64,000 nt of DNA, taken from NCBI RefSeq assembly GCF_003597395.2, contig NC_133774.1, positions 39,202,986 through 39,266,985 on the forward strand, in the 5' to 3' direction. Both the position numbers and the translations under genes were made by a program. The stretch comes from Chelonoidis abingdonii. Its lineage: Eukaryota > Chordata > Testudines > Testudinidae. Positions 33,930 through 44,699 of the stretch are shown in pieces. Numbering within the stretch: position 1 is the stretch's first letter; the number at the start of each line of letters is the position of its first letter. Below the pieces are notes generated by a model. It did not search any database. It saw only the letters and a program-made list of their open reading frames with translations, and was not told the DNA's origin.

Positions 33930-36900
33930 GGTGATGTACCTGAGAGAAAGAACCCAGCTGGATTTTCACACCCTAAGCGCAGTTTTCATGCCTGACAATT
34001 AGAAAAAAGTCATATTTTCATTGTAAACTGAGCAAAGGAGACAGACTATAAATCAGGGGAAAAACACACACACACACACACACTTTTCAGACTACAACTT
34101 CACCTGAGTTGTGGAAAAGAACAGGAAAGTATTACCACCATTTACCAATCCCATACTACCCTACCGAAAAATACTAAATGAACTAGATACATTATAGCAT
34201 GAGTCTGATGCAAAGGGAAAAACAACAAGGCAGTAACACTGTTTATAAATTGCTTTCATTGCTAGGTTACAAACAACAGCAAAGCATCATAGAAAGGAAC
34301 AATATTAATTACTCATCATTAACTCCATGCAAAACTTCTGACCTTTTCAAATCAGCACAGAGAACACAATTTTAATAACATTCCATATACTCTTGGAAAA
34401 TGCACTATAAAGGAGTGAATTTAAATGTCTAAACATATTCACATTTGGATAAGTAAAAATCCATGACAAAAAGGTAAATATTAACAAAATTTAATGTAGG
34501 ATGAGTTAGCATTGTCAAACATGTCTGGTAAATCCATGCTTGAGACATTTCACAGTAAACATTTCAAATAAAACAGGACTGTATCCAGATTTTCTGTACT
34601 TTCATTTTGTACTTTACAGTATTTAGTATTCAAAGTTGAGTGGAAACAGTGCTGATAACTGTACTTTTTTTAAATAGTTCACTTGTACAAAAAAATGGAG
34701 AATTTAAGTAACTACACAACTAACGTACAAACATGCTAACAGTTCCAACAATCTTGAAATATTATAGAGCACTACTTGTCAATCATTTCTGAAATTCTAA
34801 AGGGCCTGGTGTGTGAGGTGCTAAATGCTCTTTCTCTCAAGGAATTCAACAGATATTGAGGAAACATGGGGACTCACAAAGGCAGGTCATTCATAAGCAA
34901 GGTCAATGTGTCTCATGCAAGTGCTGTCTTATGTTATTTGGAGGCATCTCCAGAATTGTGTTTGAGAGACCAGTAATATTATAAAAACATACATGTGTTC
35001 AACAATTTCCATCCAAGGATCTTAGAGTGCTTTTCCAGCATTAATTAACTTTAGCCTCATAACATTTGTGTGGGTTAGGTACTAGCAGCTCTATTATTAC
35101 AATATTACTGCCATAAAACATAATACAGGTGTGAAGTTTAATTTTCTGAATTGACAATATTCCACAGAATTATACATCAGGTCTGCATTATGCTTTATGA
35201 CAGGAATAAGAAACTATGTCAATATTAACATTAATAGTTAACAACATCATAAATCAATTGACTAAGAATTTTACAGCGGTTCTAAGCAGTCAAAGCTTTC
35301 ACAGCAATGAAAAAGACTTGAAAACATTCTTATCACTTATCCACAGGCTTCATATTAACAAACAGGAAGAGAAAGATCCAGTTTGAAAGACGGTCCCTAT
35401 AGCCCTGATCCAAAGCCCAATGAAGTCAGTGGAAAGGCTTCAACAGGCATTAGATCAGGCTCTATATTCATAATATAAATTACTGATAGAACCGGTAAAA
35501 TTTTTCAAAATGTTAGACATTTTTCAAATGTGCCCATCGTATATGTGAGTTGTCAAAAAGAGCACAGAGCACACACTTACCCAGCTATGTATTTCTTCAT
35601 AAATGGTACTTACCTATAAAGCAAATGAATAGAAAATAAGTAAAAGAAATCAAAAGTATACGCATTCTAGCACATTAAAAAAGAATGCAGACCACTAAAA
35701 TGTGCTGTTCACTTACACAAGACATTACAGGTAATTTTTTCTACCTTGCGAAACAATTGCTTCTTATACACCACTGGTCATCCACAGTAACAGAATGATG
35801 AATGGGATTCCCAGATCAGCTTGTTCAAAAATATAATTTTTACATTCTTCTGACTTTTTTTTATATAGTAAATTTACACTCTTCAGAGTTTTTAAAACGC
35901 CTTGCAAATCTTTGTACGCCATCCCTCCAAAATGAAACGTTCAAAGATGACAAACTACAGCTGCAGGACAGATCCAAAGTTAACAATCTCTAAACCGTTC
36001 TAAGGATCGGATAATTTAGGCACTGCACTGTCCTTAAAAATAACAGTAAAAATTATCACAAACATATCTAAATATGATCTAGGCTCCAGGACAGTCAGTT
36101 GTATTCAGTATAGTTAACAAGCACCAGAGCAATCTTACCTAAGAGTTAAATGACCAAATTGCTTTTCAGTTTATAATTACACACTTAAAAAGTTATATTC
36201 TCATCTTCATGTAATCCTTATAATCAAAGATATAATATTAGACTAATAGCTTTGCAAATCAAAATACATTTAAAATAATTGAATATCCCAAAAAGTTTCT
36301 TCATAGAAAACACTAAGTTATTGGTTAAGTGATTTTTCGTTTGTTTTAATTTCTAAATTTATAAAAATGATGCAAAACACCAGAGACAGAAGAAAGAACA
36401 AGTAAAAGGGACATCCCTGCTTTGCCTCAACTCCCAAAAATTTGGGATTACATTTTGAGCATCCTGCATTAGGTATCAGTTTACCCCATCTCCAATCTCG
36501 AAAAAAAAAAGAGTCAGCCTTAGCCAGATGACCTGCCCATATATATTTGAAATCAGTCACATAACTAACAGTGTACTCATGTGTCATCTTGAGATTCAAC
36601 AGTTGCTAACTGAAGTTGAAACATTCAACAGTAATGCACGATATTGAAAGGTTTCAGAATGATGTTGTTAGTTTGGGTAGGTAGGATTTCTGCAATTAAT
36701 GTTCTTTTAGTGAATGTATTGCTTATTAAAGCACGGGACTAATTGCATGCTCAATCAGTCATAATCTGGGGAAAAAGTGCATAAACTTCCTTACACGTTT
36801 ATGCCAACGCAATTGAATCCTGCACTGCGACTCCTCTATTATTCCACTCCTGGACCTCTCCAGAGCATAGATTGCCAACTGGGCTAGCATGCACCAATTG

Positions 36901-38110
36901 TTGGAGGTACAGATCTAATGTTTTCAGACGTAGTTAGACTATGACTTAGACTATGATTGGGACTATATTTAGTACAATACTGAGCCCACACTCAGCATTT
37001 AACAAATAACTAAGACACAGCAATGCAAACGTATCTGTCCTATGGTTTGCTAGATTTAAAACATTTGAGCACATTACTTCTTCTCCTAACGAGTCAAGCG
37101 ACATCAGTACTTCCTTTGAGACTTTAGTCTACATTTTTAAAAAGTATAAAGTTAAACTTGGCCAATTGCTCATGGCCAAGAGCATTCAGTTTTACAACTT
37201 GTTTACACTTGAAAGTAAATTCAGATAGGTTGTGAATTTAAAGTGAAATAACTACTCCTGAATAATTTCACATGCGGACATGCTCATTCCAGAATAAGTG
37301 TGCCTTGCTCCTGTTTATCTTAATCCATTTTGGGATAAGTGGATTAAAATAAACAGGAACATTAGAATGATGTGAAGACCACTTATGTCATCCCAACACA
37401 CGTTGAGGTTTGCAGAATGAAGAAGTGACAAATATGATAATCTGCCAACAAAATGACAACCTCGTCTTGCAATGCATAGGCACATTGCACAGAGACATGA
37501 ATTATGATATATGATATAATGTTTTGGTGTTATTTCATTAAAACCAAACATGTTCAGTTCCTTTATGAAGAAAAGTGCCATAAACTGCATAACAAACATT
37601 CAGTTGGACAATTAAAACCTTCAGGGAGTAGTTTCCTGACAGCCTACCTTCTCAAAAAGCTTGGTAGGTAGAAGGTAGCTATTTATTTATTTTAAATCCA
37701 AACATAGGGAACCCAATAGCTTGCTCTAGTTTAGTGGCCTTAGTGACAAAATTCATAGTAAAATAAATGAGCTGAGTAATTGTTTGCCATCCATAAAGCA
37801 TGGCTGTGGCATCATACTTGCATTAGAAATTTGATTCTAGCAATTAGATCGTAATACATAGTTAGCTATTTTTCACATTCCCTTTACATCTCAATGTAGG
37901 TAAGCATCATAAATTCACATTGAACATGATTACTGTATATTAATCTCATCTGAATACATGTTTTTTTTTTTATATTGAATCATCAACGTAAATCTTGTGA
38001 GTTCAAAAAGGCACTCGAACTGAGGCCAGGATCAACAATGTTTTACGAGAGATCTTGTTTTTTTGTTGTTTACTTGCTTACTGTCTTCTTCTGGAGCAAT
38101 GTATAAGTGA
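33930..38110. other. 4.2-kb AT-rich stretch without genes
   Basis: A (ca)n microsatellite lies at 34064-34083. Text at 35000-35110 ('ggatcttagagtgcttttcc', 'gtgtgggttaggtactagc') resembles a MIR-type SINE 3' region. Text at 35395-35465 ('ctgatccaaagcccaatgaa') resembles another ancient dispersed amniote repeat; both calls are from memory. No frame carries a domain. The stretch has fewer young repeats than the rest of the window, which could mark conserved intergenic or intronic DNA. Confidence 0.4.
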
Positions 38111-38345
38111 GAAAACACGGTTACTCACCTTTGTAACTGTTGTTCTTCGAGATGTGTTGCTCATATCCATTCCAGTAGGTGTACGCGCCGCGCGTGCACG
38201 TTCGTCGGAAGACTTTTACCCTAGCAACTCCAGCGGGCCGGCAGGTCGCCCCCTAGAGTGGCGCTGGTGCCAGCATGGTGGGCTAATATATGACCCCTGC
38301 CAGCCCGTCCCAGCTCCTCAGTTCCTTCTTGCCCGCTATAACCTC
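38111..38345. repeat. DIRS left inverted terminal repeat
   Basis: It reads 'gaaaacacggttactcacct', then 'gttgctcatatccattccag', then 'tacgcgccgcgcgtgcacgt' and so on. It matches the reverse complement of 42680-42860 with few differences, apart from its outermost about 35 bp, which are unique to this end, as expected for DIRS elements. Confidence 0.9.
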
Positions 38346-38410
38346 CGCAGTGGGGATCAGGGAAGGCGGGTGTGGCAGGATAGTGGCAACACCATACTCG
38401 AAGACAACAG

Positions 38411-38482
38411 TACAAGGTGAGCTAACCGTGTTTTCTTCTTCTATCTGAGTGGATTGCTCAGTATCCATTCCGAATAGGTGAT
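38411..38482. repeat. DIRS internal complementary region
   Basis: The first half, 'acaaggtgagctaaccgtgt', is the reverse complement of the unique outer edge of the left repeat (38111-38133). The second half, 'ttcttctatctgagtggatt' then 'gctcagtatccattcc', corresponds to the reverse complement of the outer edge of the right repeat (about 42820-42860). This is the arrangement described for DIRS-1, where such a region serves as template for joining the two ends of a circular intermediate. It lies just inside the 3' repeat, the expected side for a minus-strand element. Confidence 0.8.
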
Positions 38483-38489
38483 TACCAAA

Positions 38490-39730
38490 GCCTTACCATA
38501 GCCGGTGGGGTCGGAGGTGAAAGAGGTCACAAGGTGCGCAAAAGCAGACGCCAAAGGCTGGCATCATCCGCTGGACTGCTGACCAGGGCGTAATGGGTAG
38601 CAAAGGTGTGCCACTGGAGGACCAGTCGCTGCCTGCAAGATTTCGCGTGGGAGGGTACTCGTGCAAGCGAACCGCCGTCGGACCGATGCCTGGCTCATAG
38701 TAAGAGTGCGCAGTTCAAGGCCCCGGAAGGGAGACGGGTCAGAGGTCGTAAACACAAGGACGTCACGCGGCACGAAGAGATCCTCTGCGAGGAGACTGGC
38801 AAGCCGCTTACGTCCGCTCAGCTACGGCGACAAAAGAGCTGGGTGACTTACGGAACGGTTTTGGTCGGCTCTACATAAAAAGGCGACGCCCTAACCACAC
38901 GTCCTAAGAGTGGTAACTGTTGGCGGGTCCGCTGCGAGATCCGAATGCGGTTTTCGTGGAAGAAGACGGACAGGAATATGTCCTGGTTGACATGAAATGC
39001 CTGAGACAACCTATGGAAGAAAATGCGGGGTGTCGGCCTCAGATTCACTTGTCAGCGATCCTTGGGAATGCGGGAGGTTTGGGCGCGTGGGCCCTGGGAA
39101 AATAGGGTCCAGCTGGGGAAGTCACCAGAGCGGTGAGAGGGGGTGGTACACGGCGAGCTGCAGCGGCTACTGTTGGCGAACCAAACTGGTATGCGGATCT
39201 TACTCTCGCGTTGTCGCAGGCTAACTGCCTGCTGTCGCCAATGTAAACGTGATGGCCGCGTGGGACCCACAGGTAGAGTGGTTGCTCCCCTGATGAGAGT
39301 GGAGATGCTGTTGGATTACCTACTGCATAAGCTCACAGAAGGCACGGAGTTCTTGGAGGATAAATGCTCCTTGTACATTATACATGCAGCCACAAGGCGT
39401 GCCGAGTAAGTTGAGCGACCATAAGGTAATCTAGGACGATTGGGATGGAAAATCGTGGGGTGGAAGCGCTTCTCCGCGCACCAGCACATAAAAACGTTTC
39501 CATTTCGCTACGTATGTTCGTCCTCGTAGACGGCTTCTACTTCCCAGAAGTACCTGCCTCACTTGGGGAAGAGCAATGTAACTCGGACCTAGTCAAGCCA
39601 TGCAGGAGCCATGCTGAAGCGTCCAGCGACTGGGAGTCCGGGTGACAAAGCGGCCGTTGGTCCTGCGTGATCAGGTCCAGGGTAAAGGGGCATGGGGTAC
39701 AGGGTCCGCTACCGACAGGTCCAGCGCAGA
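38490..39730 (-). other. DIRS 3' coding region, unreadable remnant
   Basis: A complete DIRS element would carry the rest of RT, RNase H, a methyltransferase-like domain and tyrosine recombinase here, normally well over 2 kb. Only about 1.2 kb is present, and frames on both strands (60-90 codons) show no recombinase R-H-R-Y pattern. The phrase HTFATHYALVSSPADDASLW, read across frames near 38560-38620, is the kind of text found at the end of these elements, but this is weak. I infer a large deletion just after the RT motif A region. Confidence 0.4.
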
Positions 39731-39733
39731 GAG

Positions 39734-40196
39734 TTACCAATGCTGACGGGGCCATTCTCCAGGATCCCAGGGACGGAATAATGGTCCCCAAGAAACCATG
39801 CGGAACTTCAACTTCGTAAGTATTTGTTGAGCTCGGTGTAGGTCGAGATGGGTCGGAGACCTCCTTGGCCTTGGAATCAGAAAGTAGACGGGAGTAGAAT
39901 CCCCTGCCCGTCTCGTGTTCTCTGGAACCTCCTCTATGGCCCCTTTGTCGAGGAGCATTCGCACCTCCTGGAGGAGGATCTGCTCGTGAGGAGGTGGTCC
40001 TGAAGAGGGACGAGGGAGGGGGCGGGAAGGCGGTACGAAGCAACTGCAGGTGGTATCCAAGCTGCAGCGTGCGGAGGACCCAGCGACTGAAGTCAAGCTG
40101 GCACCACGCAGGGGAGGAAGAACGAAAGACGGTTGGAGAAGGGAGGAGATGGATCCGTGGAAGGAACTGGTACAGCGCCCTCGGGCGCACCTTCAA
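39734..40196 (-). pseudogene. DIRS reverse transcriptase, N-terminal fragment
   Basis: In one frame: HEQILLQEVRMLLDKGAIEEVPE, then STPVYFLIP, then LTKLKFRMVSW (39734-40096). In the other: GRGFYSRLLSDSK and GTIIPSL (39537-40196). Together these trace the DIRS RT order of LLxKGAIEEVP, GFYSRYFLV, LNKxLKKxKFRM and IIPSL, with at least two frameshifts. Protein similarity fades right where GDWF and motif A should begin, so no catalytic Asp remains. Confidence 0.75.
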
Positions 40197-41388
40197 AATG
40201 AGGGTTTCGGCCCGGAGGAAGGCTTGGTGGGACCTTGGGTTTGACCCCCCTGGTTACCCAATTTTTTGTGCCTGCCGTTTCTATTCCGCCGCTTGGCAAA
40301 GTTCTGCCTTTGCCTGGGTTGGGGGTAAGGCCTGTGCTGTTGCTGAGGCCTGAATGGTCTACGCTGGGTTACCGGCGTATGCATCCCAAGGGCACGCATA
40401 ATGACCCTATTATCTTTGAGGCTTTGCAGCCAAGGGTCAGTCTTATCCGAAAACAGGCCCTGGCCCTCAAATGGAAGATCCTGGATGGTATGCTGGAGTT
40501 CCAGAGGAAGGCCAGAGTTCTGGCGGCAGAGTCCGCTGTGTCCAAAGCCGCCTGTAAGGAAGTGCGTGCGACCTTTTTCCCCTCATCAAGGAGAGCGGTG
40601 AACTCCTGACGAGCATCTTGTGGGAGGAGCTCCTTAAATTTATCAGCCGCCGCCCAGGTGTTGAACGAGTAGCGGCTGAGCAGAGCTTGCTGGTTGGAGA
40701 CCTGTAGCTGCAATGCTCCTGCGGAATAGACCTTGCGGCCAAGCAGGTCCATACGTCTCGCCTCCTTGGACTTGGGGGCCGGAGCTTCTTGCCCATGGCG
40801 TTCCCTCTCATTCACAGATTGAACGACGAGGGAACATGGGCGAGGGTGGACATACAGGTACTCATAGCCCTTTGAAGGGATCATGTATTTACGTTTCACC
40901 CCCCGAGCAGCGGGTGGAACGGAAGCCGGTGACTGCCAGATGGTGGTGGCATTGGCTTGTATGGTCCTTATGAAGGGCAGGGCGACACGAGTGGGCGCAT
41001 CGGCCGAGAGTATGCTCACGACCGGGTCCTTGATCTCGGAGACCTCCTCAGCTTGGATGTTCATATTTTGTGCCACCCGCCTGAGGAGATCTTGGTGCGC
41101 CTTGAGGTCCAGTGGGGGGGGACTGGTGGATGTCGTCCCCGCCACCGCCTCATCTGGGGAGGAGGACGAGGAGAGACCTGGCAGGAGCGGGTCTGGTGGC
41201 GGCTCTGACTGGAGCACTGCTTCAAACTCCTGCGGGAGTTCAGCATCCGGAGGATGGGACGACTGGTCTTCCGCAGGGCATGGAGGAGGGCGTGCACAAG
41301 TAGCCTCCGGAGCCCTGTGCTCCGAAACAGATGAACGTGCTGAGGGCCCTGGGCTTGATGGTACGCCCAGGGGGTCCAGAAGCCCCAC
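40193..41388 (-). pseudogene. DIRS gag-like protein, C-terminal half
   Basis: The 339-codon frame at 40369-41388 begins in a Pro/Ser/Glu-rich acidic segment with SSSSSPDEAVAG. It continues through DLLRRVAQNMNIQAEEVSEI, KRKYMIPSKGYEYLYVHPRP, MDLLGRKVYSAGALQLQVSNQ and FKELLPQDARQEFTALLDEG. It then passes in a shifted frame (40193-40399) into the basic tail RRPFRPQQQHRPYPQPRQRQ. The same block order occurs in the copy at 22815-25695, which supports assignment to one gag family. One frameshift near 40390 is needed. Confidence 0.78.
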
Positions 41389-41439
41389 TGTTGCGGACCA
41401 TGCTCCTGTTGACTCTCGGGAAAGAGGGCGGCGGGACCT

Positions 41440-42480
41440 TCAGGTTCCAGGTACATGCTGTCCGCCCGCGAAGAGACAGAGCCTTGGCGAGAGGGCCATG
41501 GTGGAGCCGAGCGGGAGTGGTACGGGTCCTGCGTCGCGGACGGCGAAAACCTCCTCAGTGCCGGAGATCGGTGCCGTGAGCCATACCGGTGCCGCGATCG
41601 AGACCGGGACCTGCCACCAGCTCGGTGCCGGGAGGTCGACCGGGATCTGGATTGTCGATGGCGGGAACGACTCCTCGAGTCCCGGTGCCGGTAACGGTGG
41701 CTGGAGCTGCAACGGTGCCGGGAGTATTGGGACCGGTGCAAAGACGACCTTCGCCGCGAGTACGACTGGCGCCACCGTGGAGAGCGGTGCCAGGACTGTG
41801 AGTGGTGTCGCAAGCGAGACCTCCCTCGGGATCAAGATCAGTGCCGGGATCTTGATCGGTGCCGAGCCAGGGAATCCGGGGACGGTGTTCGCATCGGAGT
41901 AGGCTTGCCCTTTTGATTGCAAAACCCGCACCGGCGGCGCCGGGGGTTGGGGCAGCACAGGCTCCATTAAGGCAATTAGGTCCCTGGCCGACGAGAAGTT
42001 CTCGGGCGTGGACGGGACCATCAGCTCTACCCCAGATCTTGGCGGGGAGCTGGGAGGGACCAGACCCGCTGGGCCCGGAGTCGATGAAGTCCCTGGCACA
42101 GCCAACACGGCCGACGTTGGCACCAGGTGCTCCTTTTGGGGCTGTTTAGCCAGGGTAGAGGACATCGAGGGCCTCTTCCCGTGAGCCGGTGCCGGAGAAG
42201 GGCGGTGCTGAGGCGTTATCATGGTGCCGGAGAGATCCGGTGCCGGAGCCGAAGCCGCACTCGGTGCCAAGGACGCGGGGTTAAGAGCCGCTTCCATGAG
42301 GAGCGTCTTGAGGCGCTGGTCTCGCTCCTTCTTGGTCCTCAGTCGGAAGGCCTTGCAAATGCGGCACTTCTCCAATATGTGCAATTCCCCCAGGCACTTC
42401 AAGCAGGCGTCGTGGGGATCGCTGGTGGGCATCGGCTTCTTACAGGCCGAGCACGGTTTGAACCCCGGCGAACCAGGCAT
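41440..42480 (-). pseudogene. DIRS gag-like protein, N-terminal half (346-codon open frame)
   Basis: The start at 42480 is supported by the leader just after the terminal repeat and by the protein's beginning. MPGSPGFKPCSACKKPMP is followed by DPHDACLKCLGELH and EKCRICKAF, a Cys/His cluster (C-x2-C ... H-x3-C-x2-C ... H ... C-x2-C) that looks zinc-binding and is common at the start of DIRS gag proteins. The middle is Ala/Pro-rich. From about 41880 to 41450 a different frame (41061-41813) reads as an Arg/Ser/His-rich repeat (RDSRSRSRHRQSRSRS), which is the segment expected at this place in related gags. Two compensating frameshifts are inferred, so no intact gag can be made. Confidence 0.78.
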
Positions 42481-42679
42481 GAGCCCGGCGCCGGGTGCGG
42501 GAGAGGGCTAGCGCCCCGAACCCGCTAACTATACACACTAAAACTACAAACTACAACTATACTATACTAGGTAACCAAAACTAAAACTAACACTAGAACT
42601 AGAATGATGAATGAAGAGAAGCTAGGGACGTGGAGGTCAGCTATGCAGCGCTCCACAGTTCCAACGACCGACACGGCGG

Positions 42680-42860
42680 TAAGAAGGAACTGAGGAGCGG
42701 ACGGGCCGGTAGGGGTATATATTACCCGCCATGGCGTCGCCACTCTAGGGGGCGACCTGCCGGCCCGTTGGAGTTGCTAGGGTAAAAGTCTTCTGACGAA
42801 CGTGCACGCGCGGCACGTACACCTACTGGAATGGATATGAGCAATCACTCGAAGAAGAAC
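42680..42860. repeat. DIRS right inverted terminal repeat
   Basis: It ends with 'ggaatggatatgagcaatca' + 'ctcgaagaagaac'. It contains a TATA-like 'gggtatatattaccc' at about 42714-42729, which on the minus strand lies about 230 bp upstream of the gag ATG and could serve as a promoter element. Confidence 0.88.
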
Positions 42861-42869
42861 TCATCACTC

Positions 42870-44075
42870 AGTTCTAAAAGATACAGAATCAATCTTGTCT
42901 GCTAAAGCAGCAAATGCAATAACGAAGTTAATAGAGGAACTAATAAGACTTAAGAAGATCCAAATAGTACTCCACATAGCAGATGGTAGAAGCATATTTA
43001 CGGATCAAGTGGAATGATCTGGCTGGGACATATCCATATAGATAAAAGTGTGCACCATTTTAAAAACACAAGATTATGCTGATTGGCATCATTAGTGATT
43101 TTTTTCATATAACTTTGCACAGTTAAATTCACCAACTTCATTTCAGTGATTTGGGCTCAACATTTCAATTACTGTGCTCTGGATGAAGTGCACTGCCAGC
43201 TTATCAGGACTCAAGTTGTAACCTAAAATCTAGTACAAAGCTCACTACAGAGCCCAGATTTCCTGACTTCAAGTCCTGTTCTTTAACTGTGGGTCCCATC
43301 CTACCTCTCCATTATGTATTAAATGCTGTAACAACTTTCCCAGAAGCAGTCATGAAAAAGTTCAATCACTCAAATCATTTAAAAGTAGATAAAGTTAATG
43401 GTGTGGCGGTCACTCCACTGTGCCGCCTGAGGTCAGGTGCAGCTCTCCAGGTGAGCCCCTGCCTCAGTTTCCCCTCACCTGCAAGCAGGCTTTCTAGTAT
43501 TACTTAAGAGAGCCCTGTTCAAATGATCTATTTAACAAAAAAGGACAATATGAAAAACAAACAAAAGTTTCAGTCAGCTACGCCACTGGAAAATTTCAGC
43601 CCTTGGTTAAATCAGTCTTTGTTTTGCCCTTTTACTCTCAGAGCACACTCAGGCTAGATTCCCTGCCTGAAGTTTGGGCCTCTGGTGGGTATTCAGCTGG
43701 ATGCCAGTCTTCATCCATCAGTGTGTTGCTCTTTACTGAGACAGTGTGTTGAATCTCCCCAGTAATTCGCACTCCCCAGTTCATTTGTTTGCGCTAGTAT
43801 GTCTCCCTAGCCTGTCTGATGTCTATGAACCTCTGCTCTCCAGGGAGACACCATGGGGAGTAGCTTCCTACCCAGCTCCTATGAGGCGTCTCTGTCCTCA
43901 GGAATTTCTTCTATTCTGTGGCTTGGTGACTGAGCCCTCATAAATCTTTATTAGGCCTCAGGTTGACCTTGGATGGCTCACTCTCCTTAGCAGAGCCTAT
44001 TACAGATAGCCTGGATACCTGATCCCTTCAGGGACCAGCCCTCACAATATCATAAGCATCTGCTTCCTTTCTATC
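42870..44075. other. Intergenic stretch, unclassified
   Basis: 42870-43390 is plain AT-rich DNA. 43400-44060 has the texture of an old repeat ('gtgccgcctgaggtcaggtg', 'cctcagtttcccctcacctg') but I cannot name it. No coding signal. Confidence 0.35.
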
Positions 44076-44079
44076 CAGG

Positions 44080-44393
44080 AGATGCTTGAACCCCTTAGCC
44101 CCAGGCACTCCTGCACTCTACCCCTTCCTCCAGGCCCTTTTTCTGCCCCTGCTATGCACCAATCCCTACCTCCACCCCCATTCAACCTCTTCCCCAAGGC
44201 CCCATCCCCCACCCCATCTCTTCCTGCCCCCCATACTGCGGCATGCAGGCAGCATTGGGAGGGAGAGGGAGGAGTTGATCAGCAGGGTCGCCAGTAAGCA
44301 GGATGTACTGCCGGTGGCTGCTCAGCACCCACTGATTTTTTTCTGTGGGTACTCCAGTCCTGGAGCATCCACGGAGTCAGTGCCTATGCATGA
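44080..44393 (-). mobile_element. GC-rich hAT-like MITE
   Basis: In reverse orientation the right end reads 'taggcactgactccgtgga' then 'tgctccaggactggagtacc', the start of a MITE family common in turtles. The interior is C-rich, with 'cccctgctatgcaccaatcc'-like text. The left boundary is approximate, and the frames across it are artefacts. Confidence 0.55.
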
Positions 44394-44699
44394 CATACCT
44401 TCTCCCTCAGAGTAGACCTGCATCACAAAGGTAGGCTTGACAAAGGCTAACTTCATCACATCCTGCAGCCAACATGGTACTTCCTGCCACAAGGAAGTCT
44501 ACAAGACTCATGTTAATATTTTTATTCTTGTCACTGAAGTACAAAGGGACAAGAGTTGTGTCCACCAAGATTCTAAATAGCTCAAGCAGAGAACAAAATC
44601 CCCCATAATCCTCAGCATGTCATAGTTCAGAACAATTTGCACAGCTTGTTAGTCAAGGCCTTAAGCCATATTATAGGTAATCAGTAGCACTGGGCTTTC

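Larger units (their letters stand above)
38111..42860 (-). mobile_element. DIRS retrotransposon, minus strand, with both inverted terminal repeats (internally deleted)
   Basis: The element is a 4.75-kb GC- and CpG-rich block in AT-rich DNA. Inverted terminal repeats lie at 38111-38345 and about 42680-42860, sharing long near-identical stretches such as 'cttttaccctagcaactcc' and 'ggtcgccccctagagtgg'. On the minus strand come a leader, gag from the ATG at 42480, a gag C-terminal part to about 40193, and the start of RT to about 39730. About 1.2 kb with no intact frame follows, then the internal complementary region and the 3' repeat. RNase H and tyrosine recombinase are not readable, so it is non-autonomous. 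The surviving CpGs suggest it is younger than the copy at 22815. Confidence 0.88.

Noticed and set aside
34064..34083. Short tandem repeats as a CRISPR-like array
   Set aside because: A plain (ca)n microsatellite in eukaryotic DNA; no spaced repeats exist anywhere in the window.
40883..41902. 339-codon plus-strand open frame
   Set aside because: It is antisense to the DIRS gag and rich in Gly/Ser/Ala from the repeated 'cggtgcc' pattern. The minus-strand reading has matching blocks in a second element copy.
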